From Nitrospirota bacterium (GTDB taxonomy: Bacteria; Nitrospirota; Nitrospiria; Nitrospirales; Nitrospiraceae), in the NCBI GenBank assembly GCA_026387665.1, contig JAPLLG010000012.1, positions 42,714 to 106,713 on the forward strand: 64,000 bases of DNA, written 5' to 3'. This document shows, piece after piece, positions 46,277 to 53,675 of the stretch. The position numbers and the translations under genes are program-made. Numbering within the stretch: position 1 is the stretch's first letter; each line of letters starts with the position of its first letter. The notes under the pieces are model-generated. The model was given only the letters and a program-made list of their open reading frames with translations. It had not been told where the DNA came from and made no database searches.

Positions 46277-46280
46277 CGGT

Positions 46281-46347
46281 CAGCTTTCAGTGATCAGCCC
46301 GACAGCCTCTGAGTCCGAGCGCTGATGGCTGAAAGCTGTGGGCTGAT
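46281..46347. repeat. inverted repeat downstream of the cytochrome pair
   Basis: CAGCTTTCAG (46281-46290) pairs perfectly with 46329-46338, and ATCAGCCC with GGGCTGAT (46340-46347) gives an alternative pairing. It looks like a dispersed intergenic palindrome or a terminator. Confidence 0.4.
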
Positions 46348-46376
46348 AGCCTCAGCACAATCAAGGAGGTGCAGTC

Positions 46377-46586
46377 ATGACATGCAATGTAGGGGGAATT
46401 GAACGGCCGATCCGGATCATTCTGGGGATTGCGTTGCTCGGGATCGGAGCTTTTGCGGAGTTGCCCCCGGTAGGAACCGGTGTCACATTGGTTGTCGGGA
46501 CGATCGCCCTGATCACGGGCGCGATCGGCTTTTGCCCGGCCTGGACCTTGCTGGGAATCAATACCTGCCAGACGAAGAAGGGATGA
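46377..46586 (+). CDS. DUF2892 (YgaP-like) small membrane protein
   Basis: A 69-residue protein with two membrane helices; the N-terminus CNVGGIERPIRIILGIALL and GAIGFCPAWTLLGINTC are typical of DUF2892. Three cysteines could bind metal or form disulfides. AAGGAGG is six to eight bases before the ATG. It lies in the cytochrome region rather than with a rhodanese. Confidence 0.85.
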   Translation: MTCNVGGIERPIRIILGIALLGIGAFAELPPVGTGVTLVVGTIALITGAIGFCPAWTLLGINTCQTKKG

Positions 46587-46662
46587 GGAGCGCTGTCAGC
46601 GAGCCGTACGACGAGACAGTGATCTTGAAAGTGTTGGGTATTGTGACGTTGGAGAAGCCGGC

Positions 46663-47088
46663 ATGAACACAGTATCTGCCCCGTTTTCTATGCGAGTGTG
46701 CCAGCTTACGAAGCTGGGGATGCTGGCGCTGACGGGGCTGTTGCTCACGGCCTGTGTCGGCGGTCCGGCGGATCGAGCGGATGCCGTAAGGATGGCGGAT
46801 GTCTTGAAGGGCAAGACGAAGCAGGATCTCCTTGCCTGTGCCGGTGCGCCGCGAAGGGAGAGCCTGTCGCAGGGGCTGATCACGATGGTCTATCAGGAGG
46901 AGGCCGAGCTCGTTGAACGCTCCATCCCTGGCGCGAAGTCGAGCGGGGCACGGAGCATCCCGCATAGTTGCCGGGCAACCGTTATCCTCAAGGATGGTCG
47001 CGTGACCGATGTGCGATTCGAGTCGGTGCCGGAATGGATAGGGGCTGAGAACCATTGTGAGGAGATCTTCCTGCGCTGTGCCCCATAA
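46663..47088 (+). CDS. Lipoprotein of unknown function
   Basis: A 141-residue exported protein with lipobox LLTAC (Cys31). The mature region is small with cysteines C59, C103, C132 and C139, plausibly disulfide-bonded; the segment MADVLKGKTKQDLLACAGAP resembles SmpA/OmlA-like beta-lactamase-inhibitor folds (KGxTxxDLLxxxGxP). Function unknown. Confidence 0.7.
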   Translation: MNTVSAPFSMRVCQLTKLGMLALTGLLLTACVGGPADRADAVRMADVLKGKTKQDLLACAGAPRRESLSQGLITMVYQEEAELVERSIPGAKSSGARSIPHSCRATVILKDGRVTDVRFESVPEWIGAENHCEEIFLRCAP

Positions 47089-47454
47089 GGGTGGCCGTCT
47101 AGTCGGAGCATTGGGCTGCTGCAGCCCTTGCAGGATATTCCGTGTGAGCGTAGCATTTGCACAGGCCTGTCGGTTGAACGTGCGTGGAGCGGGAACGGCG
47201 GTTGCGGTGATCATCTCTGCCACAATCTCTAACAGGCTGCGGGGAAGCTCGGTTGATACGAAAAACATGGCCAAAGTAGTCCATACGGTGCTGGGGTCAG
47301 CACAACCTCAGGATGCTCAAAAAGGCCGTCCAGCAAGGCTGCAGGCGAGTCTAAACCGGAGGCGTACCCTCAGGGGTACGTTGAGGATTTTGATGAGCCG
47401 CGAACGAAGCTGGCGGACTTTTTCAGCATACTGCTAAAGGATCATCGGAGGAAT
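47089..47454. other. 366-bp intergenic region
   Basis: No gene is supported. The right third is a complete MITE/REP-like palindromic element (47309-47433); the left part shows nothing recognisable. Confidence 0.55.
47309..47433. repeat. complete MITE/REP-like palindromic element
   Basis: About 125 bases with imperfect terminal inverted repeats of roughly 28 bases: CAGGATGCTCAAAAAGGCCG at the left end and, on the other strand, CAGTATGCTGAAAAAGTCCG at the right end. An internal palindrome (GTACCCTCAGGGGTAC) sits at the centre. There is no coding capacity. Single ends recur at 15688 and 45018. It could also fold as a large RNA hairpin upstream of the Rieske gene. Confidence 0.65.
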
Positions 47455-48003
47455 ATGGTGAGTGAGCAACCGGGGAGTCCTGAAGAGGGAGGGGACCATA
47501 CGCCTGTCGGTTCGAGGCGGACGTTTTTTGGTTGGGTGACGAAGGTTGCGGCAGGGCTGGTCGGGTTCGGGCTCGCGATTCCCTTGGCCGGCTATGTGAT
47601 CTCGCCCGCGTTGCGGCGTCGAGCCCAATCGTGGGTTGAGGTCGGTCGGCTCGATGCTTTGCCGGAGGGAGAGCCGACGCAGCTCGACTATGTGACGATC
47701 GCCAGAGACGGGTACATGGAGGCCAAGACCCAGAAGGCTGTCTGGGCAGTTAAACAGCCGGGCGGAGCTGTCACCGTGTTTGCGCCGCTCTGCACGCATC
47801 TGGGCTGCGGCTATCACTGGGATACGACGGACCGGCAGTTCAAGTGTCCCTGCCATGGAAGCGTCTATGATGTGACAGGAGAGGTCTTGGCTGGCCCGGC
47901 TCCCCGTGCCTTGGACCGTTTGCCGACGAAAATCGAAGCGGGCCGCCTGCTCGTCATGTACAAAGAGTTCAAGTCCGGACGGAAGGACATCGTTGAACTG
48001 TAA
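47455..48003 (+). CDS. Rieske iron-sulfur protein of a cytochrome bc/b6f-type complex
   Basis: A 182-residue subunit with an N-terminal twin-arginine-like region (SRRTFFGWVTK) and membrane helix (about 24-50). The 2Fe-2S motifs are CTHLGC (ligands C113, H115; C118) and CPCHGS (ligands C131, H134; C133). Quinol oxidation at the cytochrome b/c1 protein encoded 1.1 kb downstream is its expected job. GGAGG is just upstream of the ATG. The next gene in the operon is a diguanylate cyclase, which is unusual. Confidence 0.93.
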   Translation: MVSEQPGSPEEGGDHTPVGSRRTFFGWVTKVAAGLVGFGLAIPLAGYVISPALRRRAQSWVEVGRLDALPEGEPTQLDYVTIARDGYMEAKTQKAVWAVKQPGGAVTVFAPLCTHLGCGYHWDTTDRQFKCPCHGSVYDVTGEVLAGPAPRALDRLPTKIEAGRLLVMYKEFKSGRKDIVEL

Positions 48004-48029
48004 CAGAGGTCAAGCTTCTGAAAGGCTGC

Positions 48030-49139
48030 ATGGCTGAAGCAGGCGATATGCCGGTGACGAGAAGCTTATGCGATCAACTGCAGATCACTGCAGCGGAGCT
48101 GCAGACGAGGCGGGCGTTTCTTTCATTTGGCGAGCTAGACGCGCAAAATCTCGTTGAGATCCATGACGTGATTGCCTCCCATATCGACGAGCTGACCGGG
48201 GAATTCTACGGCCATCTCCTGCAATTCGAGGAACTGCGCGAGATCCTGTCAGACCGGAAGCTTGTGGACCGACTCAAGTGGGCGCAGCGCCAGTACTTGC
48301 TCAGCCTTGGGCAATCCGCCGCCGGGGTAGAGTATGCGGAGGGGCGGCTGCGAATTGGATTGACGCATGAACGGGTCGGGCTGAAGCAGAAATGGTACTT
48401 AGGCGCGTACAACAAGCTCTTCGAATTGATCGTGCAACGGCTGACCGCTCGTTATCCGGAAGACGCGCTCAGGCTCTCCTCGCTGATCCTCACGTTGAAC
48501 AGGATCGTTACCCTCGACGAGATCTTTGTGGTGGAGACCTACTATCGGGCGACGACGCAACGGTTGGAGGCCAGTTTGGGGCAATTGAAAGGCACCCACC
48601 GGCAGCTTGAAGACCTCTCCAGGCAGGACTCGCTCACGCCGGTGAACAACCGGCGCGCGCTGATGGAGGCGCTGGCGTTGGAATTTCACCGGAGCCGGCG
48701 GTACCGGCATCCCTTCGCTCTGTTGTTTCTGGATGTGGACCACTTCAAGAAAATCAATGACCGGCATGGGCATGTATTTGGCGACCATGTGCTGCTCCAC
48801 GTGGTGCAGCTAGCCAGGGGAATCATCCGTCCGCCTGACATCATCGGCCGCTATGGCGGTGAGGAGTTTCTGATCGGGTTGGTGGAGTGTGAGCAGGCCG
48901 GAGCGTTGCAGATTGCCGAGCGCATCAGGCTGAAAATCGCACAGGATCAGTTCGTGTGGGAGCAGCAGTCCACTGCGGTGACGGTCAGCATCGGGGTGGT
49001 GATGTTATCTCCGGATATTGACCAAGTCGAGACGCTCATTGCGCGGGCGGATCAAGCGATGTATCACGCCAAGCGCGGGGGGCGGAATCGAGTCGAGTTG
49101 TACCACGAAGCCTGCGCGACGAAGGGTCAGCCAAAATGA
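48030..49139 (+). CDS. Globin-coupled-sensor diguanylate cyclase
   Basis: A 369-residue soluble enzyme predicted to make cyclic di-GMP. The N-terminal ~175 residues fit the globin-coupled sensor (protoglobin-type) fold, with a candidate proximal heme ligand H113 in RIGLTHERVGLKQKWYLG, so it should sense O2. A helical linker leads to a GGDEF domain with the active-site GGEEF (276-280) and an intact inhibitory I-site RPPD (267-270). It sits between the Rieske and cytochrome b genes and overlaps the latter by four bases (ATGA), so it is co-translated with the complex. AAAGG precedes the ATG. Confidence 0.88.
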   Translation: MAEAGDMPVTRSLCDQLQITAAELQTRRAFLSFGELDAQNLVEIHDVIASHIDELTGEFYGHLLQFEELREILSDRKLVDRLKWAQRQYLLSLGQSAAGVEYAEGRLRIGLTHERVGLKQKWYLGAYNKLFELIVQRLTARYPEDALRLSSLILTLNRIVTLDEIFVVETYYRATTQRLEASLGQLKGTHRQLEDLSRQDSLTPVNNRRALMEALALEFHRSRRYRHPFALLFLDVDHFKKINDRHGHVFGDHVLLHVVQLARGIIRPPDIIGRYGGEEFLIGLVECEQAGALQIAERIRLKIAQDQFVWEQQSTAVTVSIGVVMLSPDIDQVETLIARADQAMYHAKRGGRNRVELYHEACATKGQPK

Positions 49140-50464
49140 TGCGAAACACCCTCTATGCATGGCTCGACCGCCGCTTGAACCTCAAGTCGGTCGAACGGAC
49201 CCTGCTCGACGAGCCGATTCCAGGCGGCGCCAGCTGGATCTATGTGTTTGGCTCGGCCACGCTCTTTCTCTTTCTGCTCCAGGCCATCACCGGCATGTTC
49301 CTCGCGATCTATTATGCGCCGACGCCGGACCATGCCTACGACAGCATCCAGTTCATTGAAGAACAGGTTTCGTTCGGCGCGTTCGTGCGCGGGCTCCATC
49401 ACTGGGGCGCGTCGGGGATGGTGGTCGCGATCGGGCTGCATATGCTGCAGACGTTTTTGTATGGAGCCTATAAGCCGCCGCGCGAAGTGATGTGGATGGT
49501 CGGCGTGGTGCTCTTTCTCATCGTGATGGCGTTCGCCTTCACCGGCTATCTGTTGCCGTGGGACCAGACGGCCTACTGGGCGACGCAGATCGGACTCAAC
49601 ATGGTGGGCACCGTTCCGCTGGTCGGGGAGTTCCTGATGAAAGTCATGCGGGGCGGGGAGTTGTTGGGGGCCCTCACCTTGTCACGCTTTTTTGCCGTCC
49701 ATGTCTTGTTTCTGCCGGCCCTGCTGATCGCCTTGATCGCCGCGCATCTCTTTATTCTGCGTCGTGTGGGGCCGGCCGGGCCCTGGACGGATGAGCGGGC
49801 GTCGCTCAGCCGCGAGACATTCTATCCTCGGCAGGTCTATATGGACGCGGTGGTCATGCTGGCGGTCTTTGCCATCCTGTCGAGCCTGGCGCTGCTGGTG
49901 CCCTTTCCCTTGACCGACAAGGCGAACCCCTCCGACACGAGTTTTGTGCCGGTGCCGGAATGGTATTTCCTCTTCTACTACGAGTTATTGAAGTATGTGC
50001 ATGGGCCGTTGGAACCCTTAGCGACGTGGGTGTTGCCGCTGGTCGTTGTGCTCGGCCTGTTCTTCTGGCCCTTTATCGATAGGAATCCGGTGCGCAACCC
50101 GATCAAGCGCCCTGCGGCATTGGTCTCGGGAGTGCTGTTTCTCCTCGTGGTCTTTTCCTTGCTGGGCATTTCGCTCAAGAACCTCTATGCCGTGCCGCGT
50201 GTGGATCCGGCTCTTGCGCGCGGGCGCGCCCTCTTTAGTCAATTCGGCTGCGCCGGCTGTCATCGTATTCACGGTGAAGGGGGCGCGGTGGGGCCAGACC
50301 TGTCCTACGTCGGCGATAAGAGGCCTGAACGAGAATGGCACCTACAACATTTTCGAGATCCTCAGTCTGTATCGCCCGGGTCGTTCATGCCGAAATTTCC
50401 GTTGGACGATAGGCAACTGAACGATGTGACGAGCTATATGTTGAGCCTCAAGCGAATCTCATAG
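49136..50464 (+). CDS. Cytochrome b6-type quinol oxidase subunit fused to cytochrome c
   Basis: A 442-residue fusion: cytochrome b6-like part, subunit IV-like part, then a C-terminal cytochrome c domain (heme CAGCH, 372-376). Heme b ligands are probably H88/H102 and H189/H204. The 15-residue spacing of the second pair matches cytochrome b6 rather than mitochondrial b. The quinol-site motif PEWY is at 274-277. It would oxidise quinol with the Rieske protein and pass electrons to its own c-heme. Its ATG lies inside the cyclase stop. Confidence 0.94.
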   Translation: MMRNTLYAWLDRRLNLKSVERTLLDEPIPGGASWIYVFGSATLFLFLLQAITGMFLAIYYAPTPDHAYDSIQFIEEQVSFGAFVRGLHHWGASGMVVAIGLHMLQTFLYGAYKPPREVMWMVGVVLFLIVMAFAFTGYLLPWDQTAYWATQIGLNMVGTVPLVGEFLMKVMRGGELLGALTLSRFFAVHVLFLPALLIALIAAHLFILRRVGPAGPWTDERASLSRETFYPRQVYMDAVVMLAVFAILSSLALLVPFPLTDKANPSDTSFVPVPEWYFLFYYELLKYVHGPLEPLATWVLPLVVVLGLFFWPFIDRNPVRNPIKRPAALVSGVLFLLVVFSLLGISLKNLYAVPRVDPALARGRALFSQFGCAGCHRIHGEGGAVGPDLSYVGDKRPEREWHLQHFRDPQSVSPGSFMPKFPLDDRQLNDVTSYMLSLKRIS

Positions 50465-50658
50465 GCTAAGGTTCAATCTGACTGCGTGAGCGCGCCTGGC
50501 AGTTTCCTCCTGTGGCATCCCGCAACAATCAGATGGCCTGCACTGTGGCCATTTGCTTCAACAGAATTGGGACCTGACGGTTAATCGTTTGATTTCACAG
50601 GTAACGTGACCAGCAAGTTGTCTGTGTGAGTGGCACGGTCTTGGCACAATGGGGGAGT

Positions 50659-51501
50659 ATGATGATGCGGATATTGTCGGTTATTCTTGGGATGACCCTG
50701 CTCGTGAGCTGTTCCGGCGCGGGTAGGCGGGTTACGACCGAGGAGCTTCGGGGGGCTGACCAAATCGAGAGCGCTATGATCGAGTTCATGCCACCCTCTC
50801 CGGAAACCATCCCTGGCAGTCAGCTGGGTGAGCAGATCCGGCTGGGCTATCAGATTGTCGTCGATACGCAGGACTATGCGAAGCCCTATGTCGGCAATCG
50901 CCTCAACTGCACCAACTGCCACCTCGACGGCGGGCTCAATCCGAACGCGGCTTCGTTTGTCGGTCTTGCGTCGGTTTATCCTGAGTACCGCTCCCGCAAC
51001 GCGAAGGTGAACACGCTCGCCGATCGGATCAACGAATGTTTCGAGCGGAGCCTGAACGGCCGAGCGCTCCCTCCGGACAGTTCCAAGCTGCAGGCCGTCG
51101 TGGCCTACATCACCTGGCTCTCGCATGGAGTGCCGCAAGGGGCAACGTTGCCCTGGCGGGGCCTCCAACACATCAAGTCAGGGCGTCCTCTCGACCCAAC
51201 CAACGGGAAGAAAATATTTGCGAACAAATGCGCCTTCTGCCACGGCTCGGACGGCCAGGGGACGATGGCCGCGCCGCCTGTCTGGGGGCCCCAGTCCTAC
51301 AACATTGCCGCGAGCATGGCGCGGGTGAGTGTCGCCGCCGCCTTCATCAAGTCGAATATGCCCCGCACGGTCGGGTGGACCCTGTCGGACGATGATGCCT
51401 ACGATGTCGCAGCCTATGTGAATAGCCAGCCCCGTCCAGACTTTGTGGACAAGCTTGGCGACTGGCCGAAGGGCGGCCGGCCTGCGGATGCGCCGTACTA
51501 A
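50659..51501 (+). CDS. tsdA: TsdA-like diheme cytochrome c (thiosulfate dehydrogenase family)
   Basis: A ~280-residue exported lipoprotein or signal-peptide protein (VSCSG near residue 18) with heme motifs CTNCH (84-88) and CAFCH (191-195). The pattern YPEYRSR, NTLADRINECFERSLNGR, ITWLSHGVPQG, APPVWGPQSYN, FIKSNMP and DWPKGGRPADAPY is the TsdA signature. C127, about 40 residues after the first heme His, is where TsdA has its heme-ligating Cys. TsdA interconverts thiosulfate and tetrathionate. Three tandem ATGs follow GGGGGAG; the first is shown, the third is best spaced. Confidence 0.8.
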   Translation: MMMRILSVILGMTLLVSCSGAGRRVTTEELRGADQIESAMIEFMPPSPETIPGSQLGEQIRLGYQIVVDTQDYAKPYVGNRLNCTNCHLDGGLNPNAASFVGLASVYPEYRSRNAKVNTLADRINECFERSLNGRALPPDSSKLQAVVAYITWLSHGVPQGATLPWRGLQHIKSGRPLDPTNGKKIFANKCAFCHGSDGQGTMAAPPVWGPQSYNIAASMARVSVAAAFIKSNMPRTVGWTLSDDDAYDVAAYVNSQPRPDFVDKLGDWPKGGRPADAPY

Positions 51502-51548
51502 CGTATAGAGCCGTTCGTGCGGGACTTGCGAGAAGCGCGCGCACAGAA

Positions 51549-51608
51549 GTTCGAAGCTCCCGGCTCGAAGCTCAGAGAACCTCGAACGTAGAACCAGGAA
51601 CTTCGAAC
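51549..51608. repeat. inverted repeat between tsdA and osmC
   Basis: GTTCGAAGCTCC (51549-51560) and GGAACTTCGAAC (51597-51608) pair at 11 of 12 positions, with TCGAA-rich sequence between. Probable terminator or dispersed palindrome. Confidence 0.4.
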
Positions 51609-51646
51609 CGTTGCCGGGTTCGCTTACGAGGTTGGAAGGGGGCGAT

Positions 51647-52060
51647 ATGACACTCACCGTCGCATACCATGGTGGGACCCGCTACGACATTACGAGTGGG
51701 GCCCATCGAGTGGTGACCGATCAGCCGATCGAAGAGGGAGGGCAGGATGCCGGCATGAGCCCTGTCGAACTCTTCGTCGGTTCCATCGCTAGCTGTGTCG
51801 GATATTTCGTCGGTCGCTATTGTGATCGTCATCACATCTCGACCAAGGGCTTGAGCGTCGAGGCGGAATGGACTATGGCGGAACAGCCGCATCGAGTGGG
51901 CCAGATTACCCTCGCGATTCACCTGCCCCATCGTCTCACGGTCGAACAGAGTGAGCGACTGCTCAAAGTGGCGCATGGCTGCACCGTGCATCAATCTATT
52001 GCAGTGCCTGCCGGGGTTGAAATCTCACTTAATTCCCATCATCGCCAGGCAGGGCAGTGA
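51647..52060 (+). CDS. OsmC-family protein
   Basis: A 137-residue OsmC/Ohr-superfamily protein with conserved cysteines C50 (GSIASCVGYF) and C112 (AHGCTVHQS) and the EEGGQDAGMSPVELFVGS entry motif. GGAAGGGGGCG precedes ATG 51647. It is distant in sequence from the OsmC at 44583. OsmC proteins with tsdA and DsrE genes suggest thiol or persulfide chemistry; that is inference. Confidence 0.88.
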   Translation: MTLTVAYHGGTRYDITSGAHRVVTDQPIEEGGQDAGMSPVELFVGSIASCVGYFVGRYCDRHHISTKGLSVEAEWTMAEQPHRVGQITLAIHLPHRLTVEQSERLLKVAHGCTVHQSIAVPAGVEISLNSHHRQAGQ

Positions 52061-52096
52061 CCGGGGAAAAAGGGACGGTCTGTCAGGCCTACCTAG

Positions 52097-52140
52097 CCTG
52101 TCTCGTTTATTTGGTTAGACCAGATAGACGAGATAGACCA
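52097..52140. repeat. inverted repeat with G-U-compatible arms
   Basis: CTGTCTCGTTTATTTGG (about 52098-52114) pairs, allowing G-U, with CCAGATAGACGAGATAG (about 52120-52136), leaving a tiny TTAG-type loop. Further GACCAGA units continue to about 52155. Related to the structure at 45058-45137. Confidence 0.45.
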
Positions 52141-52187
52141 GACCGACCAGATGGACCATTCCTGAATGATTGGTATCGAGGAGGAGG

Positions 52188-53204
52188 ATGATGATGCAAA
52201 GAAGACGGGTCATGGTTGTCGGTACCATGCTGATGTTGGCCGCGGCGATGGGACTATCACCTCGATTGTCGTTCGGTAGTGACCAGTCGCGGGCGAAGGA
52301 GATCATTCAGCAGACTTGTGTGCAATGCCACAGGCTGGAAGGCAAGGCGGATTCCCGCTTCAACCTGAAGGCGCCGGATCTGATCTGGGTCGGCAGTAAA
52401 TATCAGCGGTCCTGGTTGATCCGGTGGCTGACGGGCAAGGAAGCGCCCTTGTATGCCAAGGGCTATCGATGGGATCTGACAGAGGTTCCCTCCAAGCATC
52501 CGATGGTCACTGAGCCGGAGGCTAAGGCCATTGCCGATTATTTTGCCGAGCACAACAGGGATCCGCGAGTGACAATCGGCGCATTCGATCTGTCCAAGGT
52601 GACGAAGTTCGAGGCGACGTTTGGCGGGATGGCCTACAAGGCGCATGCCTGTCTCGGCTGTCATGTGATCGAAGAGAACGGCAAGTTCATCGGGGGGCCG
52701 CAGAGCGCGTCCCTCGTGGCGGCGGGACAGAGGTACGACCAGGACTGGCTCTTCCGTTTTGGGCAGAATCCACAAGACTTCGTGCCTCATAGCGGGGAGT
52801 TTCTGGCCGATGCGACAGAGCCACAGCTCCGCGCGGTGATCGGGTTCTTGATGGTGCAGGGGGTGAACGATTTTAAATATTATGAACCCTGGACCAGCGC
52901 AGAATTTGGAAAGGCCAGCGTCGGTCGTGGCAAGGTGATCTATAAAGAATATTGCATGCAGTGCCATGGCGCGACCGGCAAGGGTGACGGTCCGGCTGCG
53001 TCAGGTCTGGACCCCAAGCCCGCGATCCATGCCAATATCGCATTCGATCAGGTGCCGACGGAGTATCTCTATAATATGATCAATCATGGCGGCGCGGCGA
53101 TGGGCAAATCCGCCAATATGCCCTATTGGGGGTTGACCATCGGGCAGCAGGGTGTCGCCGATGTCATGGCGTATCTGAAGGCAAATTTCAAAGGCCCGAA
53201 GTAG
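52188..53204 (+). CDS. Exported triheme cytochrome c
   Basis: A ~338-residue exported protein with three heme sites: CVQCH (44-48), CLGCH (155-159) and CMQCH (256-260). Three cytochrome c domains in tandem, each about 100 residues, suggest it wires electrons between partners. GAGGAGGAGG precedes three tandem ATGs (52188, 52191, 52194); the third has the best spacing. It lies between an OsmC and a DsrE gene. Confidence 0.85.
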   Translation: MMMQRRRVMVVGTMLMLAAAMGLSPRLSFGSDQSRAKEIIQQTCVQCHRLEGKADSRFNLKAPDLIWVGSKYQRSWLIRWLTGKEAPLYAKGYRWDLTEVPSKHPMVTEPEAKAIADYFAEHNRDPRVTIGAFDLSKVTKFEATFGGMAYKAHACLGCHVIEENGKFIGGPQSASLVAAGQRYDQDWLFRFGQNPQDFVPHSGEFLADATEPQLRAVIGFLMVQGVNDFKYYEPWTSAEFGKASVGRGKVIYKEYCMQCHGATGKGDGPAASGLDPKPAIHANIAFDQVPTEYLYNMINHGGAAMGKSANMPYWGLTIGQQGVADVMAYLKANFKGPK

Positions 53205-53219
53205 GAAACACGTGTGAAG

Positions 53220-53271
53220 CGTCTTTCGTATCTCGCGGAGTGTGAAGCACGCCCGCGAGATACGAAAGACG
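53220..53271. repeat. perfect 19-bp inverted repeat
   Basis: Arms 53220-53238 and 53253-53271 are exactly complementary around a 14-base loop, between the triheme cytochrome and the DsrE gene. There is no T run. The GTGAAGC flank repeats inside the loop, as in dispersed palindromes. Confidence 0.7.
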
Positions 53272-53297
53272 AACGATGAGGAACGGAGGATCAATCG

Positions 53298-53657
53298 ATG
53301 GCGACATTCATCATTTCAGGCAGCCGGGGCACGGACGACCCCACGATGGCGACGTTGCCGTTTATTGCCGCGAAGGTCGCGAAGGAGCAAGGGCACGATG
53401 TCGTGCTCTGGCTATGGAACGAAGCTGTGACGCTCGGGCGCAAGGGCAGCGCCGATCACGTGACGGGAGTGAATTTGACGCCGCTGAAAGATCTGCTGGC
53501 GGCCGTGCAAGCGGCGAACATTCCCATCTGGGTCTGCGGGGCCTGCGCGGTGGCGAGACAGATGAAGGATTCAGACCTTGTGGCTGGTGCGGCCATCAAG
53601 GGTATGCCGGATTACATCAAGGCTGTGGCGGAGCGGGATAAGAACCTGTCGTTTTGA
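53298..53657 (+). CDS. DsrE/DsrF-like sulfur-carrier-type protein
   Basis: A 119-residue protein with DsrE fold features (ATFIISGSRGTDDPTMATLPF, then GHDVVLWLWNEAV) and a CxxC-like pair C80/C83 (WVCGACAVAR) at the position of active cysteines. DsrE proteins relay sulfane sulfur or act in thiol redox. GGAGG precedes the ATG. It ends 18 bases before the convergent histidine kinase gene. Confidence 0.83.
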   Translation: MATFIISGSRGTDDPTMATLPFIAAKVAKEQGHDVVLWLWNEAVTLGRKGSADHVTGVNLTPLKDLLAAVQAANIPIWVCGACAVARQMKDSDLVAGAAIKGMPDYIKAVAERDKNLSF

Positions 53658-53675
53658 GGTCGGCGGCTATGGCCC

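Noticed and set aside
50631..50646. sigma54-like motif TGGCAC-N5-TGGCA upstream of tsdA
   Set aside because: GG and GC spacing is right, but transcription would start about 50657, after the ribosome site and within two bases of the first ATG, so it could not express the gene.
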